64,000 bases of DNA from an uncultured Clostridium sp. (GCA_905193755.1 CAJJPX010000001.1:186001-250000); one strand, 5' to 3'; numbered from the stretch's first letter, positions 8,372-17,980 are shown. Notes: generated by a model not told the origin, from the letters alone. Translations and numbers: made by a program.

Positions 8372-10251
8372 TATTTACGAATAGTCATTATAAGAGCTAC
8401 CTCTTCTTTATCATTTATAATAAAAACCTTAAACCCACACACTTTTCCTATAAAAGTATCATTATTTATATCTAAAATTTTTATAGTTGTATTTAAAAAT
8501 TCAGGATCTAGATTTACTTCATTGCCATGTTCACTTTTATAAGAAATATATTCAACCTTACTCTTTGCTTGTTCTAAAATTTCTTTTTTACTAAATAATA
8601 TAGTATCTTCTTCTATAAAACCATCAAAATACATTTTAGCATCAGGATATATTTCATGATTTATAAGAGATTCACTTATCATATTATTCTTTATAAAGTT
8701 TTGCTTTTCGTCTTTTGTCCAATCATTTGAAAAAGAAACCTTAGCATTAGGAATATTATCACATTTTAAATAATAAGCAGTATATGAATTAGTTATAATA
8801 ATTCCTCCTGTTTTTAATGGACAATAAGATTTTAAAATTACTTTTGAATCATTTGCTTTTAAATAGTCTTCAATAACTTTACATCTTTTATCATCTTTTA
8901 ATAACTTATACGTATCAGTTTTATTAATAAGATTTTTACCATTTAACAAATTATTAACATCAAACTTTTCTTTTTGAATTTTATTTTTATCATTTATATT
9001 ATCATTTACTTCTATTTTAATATTTTTCTCTATAATACATCTATCATAAATTTCATTAGCATCAAAATAATCACTATGTTCATCAGTATCTAATGAATAA
9101 AAATATTCATGTTCAGCATTTCTATCTTCACCAAACTCAAATAACTTATCTAAATGTTTTTTTACTGCCGAAGAAACCTGTATAATTTGTAAAATATTTA
9201 CATCTATAGGATTTTTACCATAAAAATAATTAACAATTTTACTAATAATAGCATAAGCCATAAAACCATATTTTGATTCTAATTCATCATCAGATATTTT
9301 AGAAATCTTTAACAAAAATGAATATATTTCCGAAGGTAACTTACCTTTCAAATCTAATAATTGTTCTTGTAGAATATCATTATCATTTGAAAAACACACA
9401 TATCCATTTTTCTCATGAAGACTTTTGAATTCTTGATAAGTTCTATCTTGAAGTTCTACTTTCATCAACTTTTTAAAATCATCATAATCGTAATCCTTAT
9501 ATTTTACATACTCATTATTACTAACATTCTTTACATCTTCATCATTTTCATATAATGATTTTACTAATCTATTTCCTGATTTTATCAATTTAATTTTTCC
9601 AATAGCACTATACTTTTTTAGAATGTAATTATCATAATTATCATCAAAAGTATTATTTTTTAAAAACTCTTCATACTCTTTAATATCATCAGAGAACTTC
9701 AATATTTCATCATCATAGTCATCTATATCACAATTATTAAATTTAAATCTATAATATGGAATTGTTTGTACTAATTCAGAAATTGCTGTACTTAAAGATT
9801 CATTTTTTAATTTTGAATTACATGATTTTATACTATTATCTATAAGTTCTTTTTTCTCTTCAAGTATTTCTTTTTCACTTTTTTCTTCTTTAGGTGTCTT
9901 TTCATATAATTTTGAAATGAAAAAAGCATAAAATTTATCACCATCAATTTTTACTAATGATTTTTCCATATTACTCCAAGTAATTTCTAATATGAATTCA
10001 TTTTTATTTCCATATGCTAATGCACCAGGAGTTCCAAAAATCATACTTCCAACAAGAGAACCACCAATTGACTTTTTTTGAACTTGAGATTTATCACTAT
10101 ATTCAATAACAGTATCACCATTTACATAGCAAATAATTTTTCTATTTTTAACAATTACAACATTATGAGTATTATATATAAACACATAGCAATCTTGTAA
10201 ATATCCACCTATTATTTCACCAATACATTTTTCTCTCCAAATTGTTTCCAT
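8368..10251 (-). CDS. Large cytoplasmic protein of unknown function
   Basis: A 627-residue protein that I do not recognise. The ATG at 10251 has AAGGAG eight bases upstream. The first 120 residues look like a small beta-domain with a Gly-rich segment 'GGSLVGSMIFGTPGALAYG' (71-89) typical of bacterial PH-like or YcxB-like modules. A long acidic, helical middle part follows (about 125-470), rich in Asp, Glu and Lys. The C-terminal 150 residues look beta-rich. No signal peptide or convincing membrane helix is visible. The gene stands alone behind its own promoter-like sequence, and its stop overlaps the surface-protein remnant, suggesting a deletion junction there. Confidence 0.6.
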   Translation of the reverse strand: METIWREKCIGEIIGGYLQDCYVFIYNTHNVVIVKNRKIICYVNGDTVIEYSDKSQVQKKSIGGSLVGSMIFGTPGALAYGNKNEFILEITWSNMEKSLVKIDGDKFYAFFISKLYEKTPKEEKSEKEILEEKKELIDNSIKSCNSKLKNESLSTAISELVQTIPYYRFKFNNCDIDDYDDEILKFSDDIKEYEEFLKNNTFDDNYDNYILKKYSAIGKIKLIKSGNRLVKSLYENDEDVKNVSNNEYVKYKDYDYDDFKKLMKVELQDRTYQEFKSLHEKNGYVCFSNDNDILQEQLLDLKGKLPSEIYSFLLKISKISDDELESKYGFMAYAIISKIVNYFYGKNPIDVNILQIIQVSSAVKKHLDKLFEFGEDRNAEHEYFYSLDTDEHSDYFDANEIYDRCIIEKNIKIEVNDNINDKNKIQKEKFDVNNLLNGKNLINKTDTYKLLKDDKRCKVIEDYLKANDSKVILKSYCPLKTGGIIITNSYTAYYLKCDNIPNAKVSFSNDWTKDEKQNFIKNNMISESLINHEIYPDAKMYFDGFIEEDTILFSKKEILEQAKSKVEYISYKSEHGNEVNLDPEFLNTTIKILDINNDTFIGKVCGFKVFIINDKEEVALIMTIRKY

Positions 10252-10333
10252 AATACCTTCTCCTTACTCATTATAGCTCATCTACCAAACTTAAAACAAT
10301 TATATCATAAATATACCTATAATATATTAAAAT

Positions 10334-10362
10334 AAAAATACTTAGATTATTATCCAAGTATT
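10334..10362 (-). terminator. Terminator after the D,D-carboxypeptidase gene
   Basis: Minus-strand AATACTT and AAGTATT form a stem around a loop, followed by a T-rich tail. Confidence 0.65.
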
Positions 10363-10382
10363 CTTTACTAAATTATTTTAAG

Positions 10383-11528
10383 TTATTTCTTTCTTATATT
10401 ACCAGTAATTATATCTTTAAGATTATTAATTAATACTTTAAAGTAAGATGCTTTCTTTACTTCTTCATTAACAATTAAATCATATTTATATTCTTTAGAG
10501 TCATAAGTAAGTATTAGTTCTCCTACTTTAGTACCCTTCTTCAAAGGGGCTTTTAATTTATCAAGTTCTATCTTAGTACTATAGTTTACATCTCTAGTAT
10601 TTTTATCAACAATTAATTTAACATCATTATCTAAGTAATAATTATATTCTTTATTTTCACTACCACTTATATTTATTTTACCAGTATATTCACTTTTCTT
10701 AAGTATTACCTCGCTTCCATACATACTGTATCCATACTCCATCATACCAATCGTATCACTACTTCTGTTATCCTTAGAACTACTTTTCATAACAACACTT
10801 ATAAGTCTCATATTATTTTTATTCATAGTTGCTGTAAGACAATAACCTGCTTTATCAGTATAACCTGTTTTAAGACCATCAATTCCTTTATAGAACTTAA
10901 CAAGTTTATTAGTATTTACAAGCCAATGATTCTCTCCTGATACTGTTATATACTCATCATAAGTACTAGATATTTTAAGTGCAAGTTCATGCTTAACTAA
11001 CTCACGAGCAATTAACGACATATCATAAGCAGTAGTTAAATGTCCATCTTCATCAAGACCATGAGGATTCTTAAAAGTGGTATTCTTACATCCAAGTTCT
11101 CTTGCTCTATCATTCATCATATTAACAAAATTCTCAACTGTACCACCTAACTTTTCAGCAAGCGCAACAGCCGCATCATTCGCAGAAGCGATTCCTACAC
11201 CCTTAATTAAATCTTCAACTTTAACATTACTTCCAGCTTCAACATATATTTGAGTTCCACCCATATCTTGAGCATTCTTTGAAATTAACACTTCATCGTT
11301 CAAACTAATCTTCCCACTCTCAAGTGCTTCCATAGTTAAAAGCATAGTCATAATTTTAGTCATAGAAGCAGGAGCCATCTTTTTATCTTTATCTTTCTCA
11401 AATAATATTTTCCCAGTACTAGCTTCTACTAAAATAGCAGTTTCACTATTCTTAGCAAGTCCAACTTCACTTGCACTTACACTAACTAGCATAAATAAAC
11501 ATATAAATATAAAAAAGACTTTCTTCAT
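10383..11528 (-). CDS. D-alanyl-D-alanine carboxypeptidase, S11 family (PBP5 type)
   Basis: About 381 residues from the ATG at 11528, which has GGTGA five bases upstream; the in-frame ATG at 11540 lacks a site. A signal peptide covers residues 1-19 ('FLVSVSAS'-type end). The three penicillin-binding motifs are intact: SMTK (55-58), SAN (115-117) and KTG (220-222). The family trims the terminal D-Ala from peptidoglycan stem peptides on the outer face of the membrane. A C-terminal beta domain and a basic tail 'ITGNIRKK' fit the usual amphipathic anchor. Similar to B. subtilis DacA/DacF; which of them cannot be decided here. Confidence 0.92.
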   Translation of the reverse strand: MKKVFFIFICLFMLVSVSASEVGLAKNSETAILVEASTGKILFEKDKDKKMAPASMTKIMTMLLTMEALESGKISLNDEVLISKNAQDMGGTQIYVEAGSNVKVEDLIKGVGIASANDAAVALAEKLGGTVENFVNMMNDRARELGCKNTTFKNPHGLDEDGHLTTAYDMSLIARELVKHELALKISSTYDEYITVSGENHWLVNTNKLVKFYKGIDGLKTGYTDKAGYCLTATMNKNNMRLISVVMKSSSKDNRSSDTIGMMEYGYSMYGSEVILKKSEYTGKINISGSENKEYNYYLDNDVKLIVDKNTRDVNYSTKIELDKLKAPLKKGTKVGELILTYDSKEYKYDLIVNEEVKKASYFKVLINNLKDIITGNIRKK

Positions 11529-11577
11529 ACATATCACCATTAAATAATATGCATTTAAAATTCTTTTATCATTCTTT

Positions 11578-12720
11578 TTATATATTCTTTAAAGCAAACT
11601 CCAATACTCTATCTTTATTATTTATAAAATCTTCTTTAGTAGTTTTAACATAATAATCAGGTTTAAATATCACAGGTTTAAATACTTCACTACTCATCTT
11701 ACTTACAACTTCTTTACTAGAAATTTTCATATTCATAGAAGGATTGAAATAACAAGTCGATACCGCAAACCTATACTTTCCTATATTTAACCATATTTGT
11801 TCCCCATAAGAATTAAATGGAGTACTTATCCCTTCACCTACCGTTATACATCCAAGCTTAATCAAATCATAAAGTGCTAAACTGCCTGATGAAAATATCC
11901 TATAATCAGTTAAAACTATTAACTTCTTATCTCTATGTTCATTTAAAAAATCTATTAAAGTCTTATTTAATCCAGAGTTTCCACCAATATTACCTCTTAA
12001 ATCTATAATGATTTTATTAATCTTATCAAAATCTAAATAGTTTATTTCTCTTATAGACTCTTCTATTATATCTTTATACTCATTTTGTACTGAACAATGT
12101 CTATATATAAGAGTATCTTCTACCATCTTATAAATACCAGTTTCTCCATAATAATATTCTTCTATATCAAATTGTTCATCACTAGTCATTACATCTTTTT
12201 TATCTATAATTCTCTTTTCAACTTCTCCATTAATAGTCTTAAATTCAAATATTAACTCTTCACTATCTCTCAAAGATGGTAAACTAAATAATAAACTCAT
12301 ATCAAATAAGGATTTTTCAAGTTCATACCTTTTTCTCTCATCAGTTCCATATACAATAATATCATCTAATTCATCTAATATTTTACCAATATTTATTGTA
12401 TTTATAGATTCTAATGTACTACCTCTTAACCCATCAGGATAATTAACAACTACTTCATTATCAAATATTCTATAGTTAAATGGAAGTATAACTGTTCTCA
12501 TTCTAAATCTAGTGTGTGCATCATCCATACCACTTAGTCTTTTAATAATATAATTCATAAAGTAATTAAATCTGTATCCATCTTCAATTTTATATTTAGA
12601 AAGTAATTTTTTACATATAATTTCAAGTTCTTCTTTATTAATATTATGCCATGGATTAACATGTAATCTCTCATACTCATTTATAAATTCATCAAATGTA
12701 TTTTTATAATATTCAAGCAT
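11578..12720 (-). CDS. S41-family serine protease-like protein
   Basis: A 380-residue protein without signal peptide or PDZ domain. The S41 core is seen in 'IIIDLRGNIGGNSG' (237-250) and 'DYRIFSSGSLALYDL' (272-286), whose Ser277 or Ser278 is the probable nucleophile. 'DDAHTR' (66-71) matches the conserved His region near the start of tail-specific proteases. S41 enzymes cleave C-termini of proteins; those lacking a PDZ domain and signal peptide are little studied. It lies upstream of and in line with the carboxypeptidase gene, 37 bases away, so co-transcription is possible. Confidence 0.75.
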   Translation of the reverse strand: MLEYYKNTFDEFINEYERLHVNPWHNINKEELEIICKKLLSKYKIEDGYRFNYFMNYIIKRLSGMDDAHTRFRMRTVILPFNYRIFDNEVVVNYPDGLRGSTLESINTINIGKILDELDDIIVYGTDERKRYELEKSLFDMSLLFSLPSLRDSEELIFEFKTINGEVEKRIIDKKDVMTSDEQFDIEEYYYGETGIYKMVEDTLIYRHCSVQNEYKDIIEESIREINYLDFDKINKIIIDLRGNIGGNSGLNKTLIDFLNEHRDKKLIVLTDYRIFSSGSLALYDLIKLGCITVGEGISTPFNSYGEQIWLNIGKYRFAVSTCYFNPSMNMKISSKEVVSKMSSEVFKPVIFKPDYYVKTTKEDFINNKDRVLEFALKNI

Positions 12721-12770
12721 ATTTTACACTCCTAATATATTAATTATAGCATAATATTTTATAACATTTA

Positions 12771-12800
12771 AAAATTGTTAATCATAAGACTAACAATTTT
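12771..12800 (-). terminator. Terminator after the small zinc-ribbon membrane gene
   Basis: Minus-strand stem AAAATTGTTA with TAACAATTTT, nearly perfect, followed by a short T-rich tail. Confidence 0.7.
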
Positions 12801-12805
12801 TATAT

Positions 12806-13375
12806 TTATTTACTTTCTATTTTTCTCCTACAATATCTACAAGTTCCAGTTTTAGCAGTTAACATATTATCTGCACCACAATATGGACAAATAACAACGT
12901 TAGTATTTTTAGCAATCTCTCTTTTTTCTTTCATAATCAAATCATTTTTTCTTGATATTTCATCATTTCTTCTTTCTTGATTTGCTATATACGATCTAAC
13001 TGAACTCTTTGTTTTATCAACTATCATAGATATTATAGAAGATAATATTAAAAATATAATACCAACTGTTATTAATAATTTACTATAACTTATAAAATCT
13101 ACTTTATATAATTCACTATTAATAATTTTATTAAAATATGGAATATTATCAGCACTATATTCAAACTTATCAAATAAAAATTTTAATAATTTTGGAAGTA
13201 ATATTATAAGTCCAGTTGAAACTAAATAATATGGAGTAACAATTCTTCTTCTATCATAATAATAAACAATATATCTGAAGATTATTAAACATACCCCAAG
13301 AAAAGGAAGAAAATACAATAGTATTAAAATAACAGGAATACTGCATAATAATCTTATTAATATGTTATTTCTCAT
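12806..13375 (-). CDS. Small membrane protein with C-terminal zinc ribbon
   Basis: A 189-residue protein of unknown function. Hydrophobic segments cover residues 6-35, about 48-68 and about 98-118. A charged helix follows, then a zinc ribbon 'CPYCGADN...CRYCRR' at the C-terminus. It is the last gene of a run with the YdjG-like and YdjI-like genes, 34 bases downstream of the former. Sharing a zinc-ribbon type with YdjG suggests a joint membrane complex; that is inference. Confidence 0.65.
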   Translation of the reverse strand: MRNNILIRLLCSIPVILILLYFLPFLGVCLIIFRYIVYYYDRRRIVTPYYLVSTGLIILLPKLLKFLFDKFEYSADNIPYFNKIINSELYKVDFISYSKLLITVGIIFLILSSIISMIVDKTKSSVRSYIANQERRNDEISRKNDLIMKEKREIAKNTNVVICPYCGADNMLTAKTGTCRYCRRKIESK

Positions 13376-13409
13376 AATTTACCTCACATTTAACTTCATA
13401 TTATTTTTG

Positions 13410-14924
13410 TTACTTATTATCATTTTTAGTAAACTCATCCACAATAGCACTTGCTCCAGGAATACTATTAGTAAAAGTTTTTAATAGTTTATTTTGAGCT
13501 GTAGCACCATTAACATTTGTATTATTTGCTCCTGAAATAGTTGAATTAGATAGACCATTACGTCTTTTAATATATTTATCAACTTGTCTTAAGTTTGTTA
13601 CTTCTCTTTCAGTTTCAATTTCATATGTATGTCTAGCACCAGCATTACGATATCTACTATACATAATTATGAAATAAATAATACCTATAGATAAGAATAT
13701 CCAAGAGCCCTCAAAATCATCTGCTGTAAAGAACATTAAGAATACACCTAATGCTTCTACCAAAGCAGAAATTGCAATTAATTTTGGCATATGAATTGGT
13801 ACACTACCCATAGTTTCCCCAGTTCTAGCATTAACAGCTACATAATGAAGTAATTTCTTATCTCCTTTTACTTCTTGATAACTATATAACCATACTGGTA
13901 AATAAGCAGCTTTCCATTGCTGTCCTTTAATACTGAAATCTTCTTGTGACCAAGCTACACCTCTATCATAATTTTTTAATGAATCATTAGCAGCAAATCT
14001 TACTACATCTTTAGCTTGAACATCAACTACCGTTTTAAGAGCGTTTACATTTACATCTCTCTTTTCTGAAGTATAACCTCTTAAATAATTAGCATTATAT
14101 TTAACAGCATTTTCAGTATCAAAAGGCATAATAGCATTTATAACATTATTAGTTTTACTCTTATCCTCATTATTTAATCTATCACTACTTGATTCAACAG
14201 TTAATCCTTTAATTGCTAAATCAAATTCTCTTTCTACATCATATAGATCAGCATCATATCTTATTTCTTGTCCATTACCTACTTTAACTGTATATGAATG
14301 TACTAAATGTTCACCTTGACCAATAAGTTTAGCATGAGAATTTACATCTACTATCATATATGGAAAATAAACGCCCATTATATTATTAGTAGTAAATTCT
14401 TTAGTGAATGTTGGATGAGCAAAGAATTTTCTTTTACCAACAAATTTTTCTATAGAACCTTTTGCTTGATCTTTAGTCATCTTAAATGGTAATACTACAT
14501 CAGGTATAGCACCATTTGGTATTTGTTGATTTACTGATAATACATTTCTACACCAGTGACATCTAGCAGTACTAGCTTCACTTGTATCAATTACTACTTC
14601 TGCTCCACAACTACTACATTTGAATGTTAATACATCTTTTGTATCAGCTATTATATTTTGAGCACCTGAACCCATAACTTGACCAGTTAAATTTTTAATA
14701 TCTGTTTCCATACCAGATATTTTTTCAGGCTCAAATTCATGTCTACAGAAATTACATCTTAATTTACCATTATTAGCATTTAATGATATATCAGTAGCTC
14801 CACATTTAGGACATTTATTTTGTCCATCGACTGAACCCTCATCAGTTTTAATGATTTTAGGTTCAGTTGATGTAACATTTTCATTATTAGTAGGAGTAAT
14901 ATTTTCTAAATTATTACTCTTCAT
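13410..14924 (-). CDS. Zinc-ribbon membrane protein, YdjG-like
   Basis: A 504-residue protein. After a Thr/Asn-rich leader it carries two zinc ribbons: 'CPKCGATD...CNFCRHEF' (about 38-65) and 'CSSCGAEV...CHWCRN' (about 104-127). A large middle domain (about 140-370) precedes two adjacent membrane helices (about 380-420) and a basic, Asn-rich tail. The architecture and the neighbour upstream (an SPFH/SHOCT protein) match ydjG-ydjI of the B. subtilis envelope-stress operon ydjFGHI; the pspA homologue ydjF is not in this window. Only three bases separate it from the SPFH gene, so they are one operon. Confidence 0.75.
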   Translation of the reverse strand: MKSNNLENITPTNNENVTSTEPKIIKTDEGSVDGQNKCPKCGATDISLNANNGKLRCNFCRHEFEPEKISGMETDIKNLTGQVMGSGAQNIIADTKDVLTFKCSSCGAEVVIDTSEASTARCHWCRNVLSVNQQIPNGAIPDVVLPFKMTKDQAKGSIEKFVGKRKFFAHPTFTKEFTTNNIMGVYFPYMIVDVNSHAKLIGQGEHLVHSYTVKVGNGQEIRYDADLYDVEREFDLAIKGLTVESSSDRLNNEDKSKTNNVINAIMPFDTENAVKYNANYLRGYTSEKRDVNVNALKTVVDVQAKDVVRFAANDSLKNYDRGVAWSQEDFSIKGQQWKAAYLPVWLYSYQEVKGDKKLLHYVAVNARTGETMGSVPIHMPKLIAISALVEALGVFLMFFTADDFEGSWIFLSIGIIYFIIMYSRYRNAGARHTYEIETEREVTNLRQVDKYIKRRNGLSNSTISGANNTNVNGATAQNKLLKTFTNSIPGASAIVDEFTKNDNK

Positions 14925-14927
14925 ATA

Positions 14928-16163
14928 CTATATACCTAATAATTGTTTCTTTTTAGCTTCAAAATCTTCTTGAGTAATAATTCCTGCATCTAATAATTCT
15001 TTAGCTTTTTTAAGTTCAGCATAAGGATCAGCTTGAGCAGGTTCAGCTTGAACTTGTTGTGGTTGAGCTTCAGGTGTAGGTTGAGTAGCAGCAGCACCAG
15101 CTACATTAATAAATGGATTTTGATTAGCATTTGCAGGTTGTTGCATACTATTCATCATTCCACTTCCAGCTTGCATTCCCATACCCATAAATGCCATACC
15201 AGTTCCACCACCATTTTCACCAGCAGCTTGAACTCCACGAGCAACTGATTGTTGCATAAATGAGTTACCTCTAGCACCACTAAGAGCATCAGCTTTCTTA
15301 ACATCACTAAGAAGTGCTTTAGTATCCTCATCATATTCAATAGATAAAATAGCAGTTTTAACGATTTCTAAACCTCTACTTGTTCTCCATTGATATGCAT
15401 CTTCTACTGCTTGTGCCATAGCTTGAGCAAATCCAATTTGATCAGCTTGAATTTTAGAAATTCTATTTCCTTTACTTGGATCATTTGTATAATTAGAGAA
15501 TGCTGCTGATAAAGTACCAACTACTTCATTAAATAATTGAGTAGCTGCATCATTATCCATATCAGCAAAATCAAATACTGGAGCTCCTGGAGTTAAATAT
15601 TTTTGTGGTACAAAGTTTTTAACAAATAATAGAGGGTCTACTATTTTTAATGTATAAGTACCTCTAGTAACAGCTCCTACTTGAGTATTTAGATATGCAT
15701 CATCCCAATAAATTTCTGATTGAGTTCCAAATCTATTATTTGGTATTTCTTTTAAATTGATATAGAAAGCTAATTGTTGACTAGTAGCTTGTCCACCAAA
15801 TTTAAATCTTTCCCAAGATGTTCCTATAGTTGATGATAAAATTCCATCTCCTGCAAACATACTTCTTGAATTAGGATCATCTGATTTAAATTCAAATCCT
15901 CCTGGTTCTGCAATTAAGCCAGTAATTTGTCCATCTTGTAATGTAATTAATGCTGTACCTTCAGGAACAATAATTTTACTACCATTTGTAATTACATTTT
16001 CTTGTCCCTTATAATTTTCTCCAACACCATTATTTGTACCTTTTGGTACTGCCTTAAATAATGCTGCTGTTGCTGGAACACCTTCAGTTGGTCCGTAAAA
16101 ATCCTTCCATTGATCAGCAAATGTGCCACTTATAGCACCACTAAATGCTTTAATAAATCCCAT
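14928..16163 (-). CDS. SPFH-domain/SHOCT protein, YdjI-like
   Basis: About 411 residues from the ATG at 16163, which has AGAGAGG seven bases upstream; the ATG at 16187 has none. The N-terminal 300 residues form an SPFH (band 7-like) domain of the virion-core-protein-like subgroup, recognisable in 'DQWKDFYGP' and 'GMLS/AGDGILSS'-like segments. A Gly/Met/Gln/Pro-rich linker follows (about 300-370), and a SHOCT domain ends the protein ('LKKAKELLDAGIITQEDF', then 'KKKQLLGI'). Such proteins form rings or scaffolds at stressed membranes and work with zinc-ribbon partners such as YdjG, encoded directly downstream here. Confidence 0.82.
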   Translation of the reverse strand: MGFIKAFSGAISGTFADQWKDFYGPTEGVPATAALFKAVPKGTNNGVGENYKGQENVITNGSKIIVPEGTALITLQDGQITGLIAEPGGFEFKSDDPNSRSMFAGDGILSSTIGTSWERFKFGGQATSQQLAFYINLKEIPNNRFGTQSEIYWDDAYLNTQVGAVTRGTYTLKIVDPLLFVKNFVPQKYLTPGAPVFDFADMDNDAATQLFNEVVGTLSAAFSNYTNDPSKGNRISKIQADQIGFAQAMAQAVEDAYQWRTSRGLEIVKTAILSIEYDEDTKALLSDVKKADALSGARGNSFMQQSVARGVQAAGENGGGTGMAFMGMGMQAGSGMMNSMQQPANANQNPFINVAGAAATQPTPEAQPQQVQAEPAQADPYAELKKAKELLDAGIITQEDFEAKKKQLLGI

Positions 16164-16326
16164 AATCTTACCTCTCTTCTTTAGCATTTTTAAATAAAGT
16201 TATAAAAAAAAGATATAAATTATTAAAAGTATTGAGTATCAAAAATACTACTCCCTCTAAAACTATATTTTTATCTATACTCTATCTATCATTTTAATTA
16301 TATCATAAATCATATTAATTACTACT

Positions 16327-16355
16327 AAAAAAGACATATTTTTTTAAGTATGTCC
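16327..16355 (-). terminator. Terminator after the slipin gene
   Basis: Minus-strand GGACATA and TATGTC(T) pair across an A-rich loop, followed by six T. Confidence 0.75.
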
Positions 16356-16364
16356 TTTATTTTC

Positions 16365-17168
16365 CTACATTTCAGTAGTATCTTTATGATTCTTATTTAA
16401 TTTTTTAATCATATCAGTTGCATCAACGCTCTTACCTTTAATTGCTTCTAATACTTCAATTGGTATACAGAATATAATAGTATTTGATTGATCACTACTA
16501 ATATCATTAATAGTTGATAATGTTCTTAAATGCATAGCCCCAGGAGTAGTAGCCATAGTCTCAGCAGCAATAGCTAAATTCTTAGATGCTTCTACTTCAC
16601 CTTGTGCCTTAGTAAGAATTGCTTCTTTTTCACGTTCTGCTTCAGCAGCCTTAGCAATAACTCTTTTCATTTCTTCAGGAAGACTTACATCTTTAAGCTC
16701 GACATTTTCTACCTTTATTCCCCAAGGGTCTGTAGCTTCATCAATAATCTTACATATCTCAGTAGATATTTTTTCTCTCTCACCTAAAAGTTCATTTAAA
16801 GATACACTACCTACTACATTTCTCATAGTAGTTTGAGCAAGTTGACTAACTGCATAATAGAAATTTTCAACTTCTAATATTGCTTTAGATGCATCAAATA
16901 TCTTATAGTAAATTACTGCATTTATTCTAACTGATACATTATCTCTAGTAATAGCATCTTGTTCAGGAACATCTACAGCTTTAGTTCTTATATCAATCTT
17001 TTTATATGATTGAAATATTGGTAATACCAAATTCCAACCTGGTTCCATAATTTTACTAAATTTTCCTTGAGTAAACTTAACTCCTCTTTCATATTGATCA
17101 ATTTGAACAATACTTCTTAGTATTATAATTGCTACTATAACAACTATAACCCAAAATAAATAATCCAT
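16365..17168 (-). CDS. Slipin family protein (stomatin-like SPFH protein)
   Basis: A 267-residue protein with one N-terminal membrane helix (about 4-20) and a complete stomatin-type SPFH domain: 'VQIDQYERGVKFTQGK', 'EPGWNLVLP', 'VDVPEQDAITRDNV' and the helical 'AEAEREKEA' stretch. Slipins assemble into membrane microdomain scaffolds and often pair with an NfeD protease-like protein, which is not seen here. Ribosome site GAGAGGTGA precedes the ATG. A second SPFH gene follows about 200 bases downstream, so two different SPFH scaffolds are encoded side by side. Confidence 0.92.
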   Translation of the reverse strand: MDYLFWVIVVIVAIIILRSIVQIDQYERGVKFTQGKFSKIMEPGWNLVLPIFQSYKKIDIRTKAVDVPEQDAITRDNVSVRINAVIYYKIFDASKAILEVENFYYAVSQLAQTTMRNVVGSVSLNELLGEREKISTEICKIIDEATDPWGIKVENVELKDVSLPEEMKRVIAKAAEAEREKEAILTKAQGEVEASKNLAIAAETMATTPGAMHLRTLSTINDISSDQSNTIIFCIPIEVLEAIKGKSVDATDMIKKLNKNHKDTTEM

Positions 17169-17218
17169 ACTTTCACCTCTCTTATTATCATTATATTATA
17201 TTTAATACCAAAATAAAA

Positions 17219-17237
17219 GAAGTTATTCACTAACTTC
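17219..17237 (-). terminator. Terminator after the two small anchored-protein genes
   Basis: Minus-strand GAAGTTA and TAACTTC form a hairpin overlapping the last codons, followed by TTTTATTTT. Confidence 0.6.
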
Positions 17238-17552
17238 CTCTGTTTTATCACACTCAGTATTAATAGTATATTCATTACTAATAATCCCTTTAGATACAAC
17301 TATACTTTTAATACATTTCTTTTCAAATTTTTCTTTATCACTTATATATTTAGAATCTACTAATTCATCTAAATAAACTATTGTAGCATTTCCAATTGAT
17401 AAAGTCATATTATTATCTTTTATATAACTATTAGCTGCACTTTTAATTTCTCTTGATATTTTATTATCTTCTAAGTTGAATCCCAATAAAAACATTACGC
17501 CACATATAAGTACAATCAAGCAACCCCAAATAATCATTATATTTTTACTCAT
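17223..17552 (-). CDS. Small anchored extracytoplasmic protein, unknown
   Basis: A 109-residue protein with one N-terminal membrane helix (about 5-24) and a short polar domain with two cysteines (around residues 82 and 102). It begins in a TAATG overlap with the upstream gene. It shares the layout of that neighbour: helix, an 'AA..Y' helix start, a 'L.ELVD' segment, then two cysteines near the end. The two look like diverged tandem paralogues. A pseudopilin-like shape (long N-terminal helix plus small beta domain) is possible but no prepilin peptidase site is seen. Confidence 0.55.
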   Translation of the reverse strand: MSKNIMIIWGCLIVLICGVMFLLGFNLEDNKISREIKSAANSYIKDNNMTLSIGNATIVYLDELVDSKYISDKEKFEKKCIKSIVVSKGIISNEYTINTECDKTEEVSE

Positions 17553-17980
17553 TAAAAATCATTTTCACTTTCATAACCAGTTGTTTTATATCTTGAACAC
17601 TTAATATATGAAACATATACTTGTTTTCCACCACTAGAATTTATTACTTTAGCATATCCACTACAAGATTTATTTTTATCATCAACTAGTTCCCCTAAGT
17701 AACCATTAGTTTGTAGTGTTGATACCCTAATTATAACAATATCTTCAGTTGTTCCTTGATAGTTTTCTTCATAATATTTTTTTGCTGCAGATACTACTTT
17801 ACTTTCAAGTGGTTCATAAGAAAATACTTCACTTCCACTATTATCTGGCTTTACTAAAGGATTATTATTTTCTCCTAAAAGTCCAAGTCTATTTAGTCCA
17901 ATAGTCGCAACTACTAAACAAAACAAGAATACAAGTATATAAAATAACTCTACTCTAAGTCCCCATCCATTTTTATTCAT
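17552..17980 (-). CDS. Small anchored extracytoplasmic protein, unknown
   Basis: About 142 residues from the ATG at 17980; AGGTGA lies five bases upstream, while the in-frame GTG at 17989 overlaps that site and is unlikely. One membrane helix (about 10-32) precedes an outside domain with 'SAAKKYYEENY', 'STLQTNGYLGELVDD' and two cysteines near the C-terminus ('KSCSGYAK', 'YIKCSRY'). The cysteines could form a disulfide. Paralogue of the next gene. Function unknown. It lies 44 bases downstream of ylxM, without a clear terminator between, so it may be read with ftsY-ylxM. Confidence 0.58.
   Translation of the reverse strand: MNKNGWGLRVELFYILVFLFCLVVATIGLNRLGLLGENNNPLVKPDNSGSEVFSYEPLESKVVSAAKKYYEENYQGTTEDIVIIRVSTLQTNGYLGELVDDKNKSCSGYAKVINSSGGKQVYVSYIKCSRYKTTGYESENDF

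Noticed and set aside
15033..15340. Frames opposite and inside the YdjI-like gene
   Set aside because: They overlap a well-supported gene in other frames, and come from its Gly/Met/Gln-rich linker; no ribosome sites.
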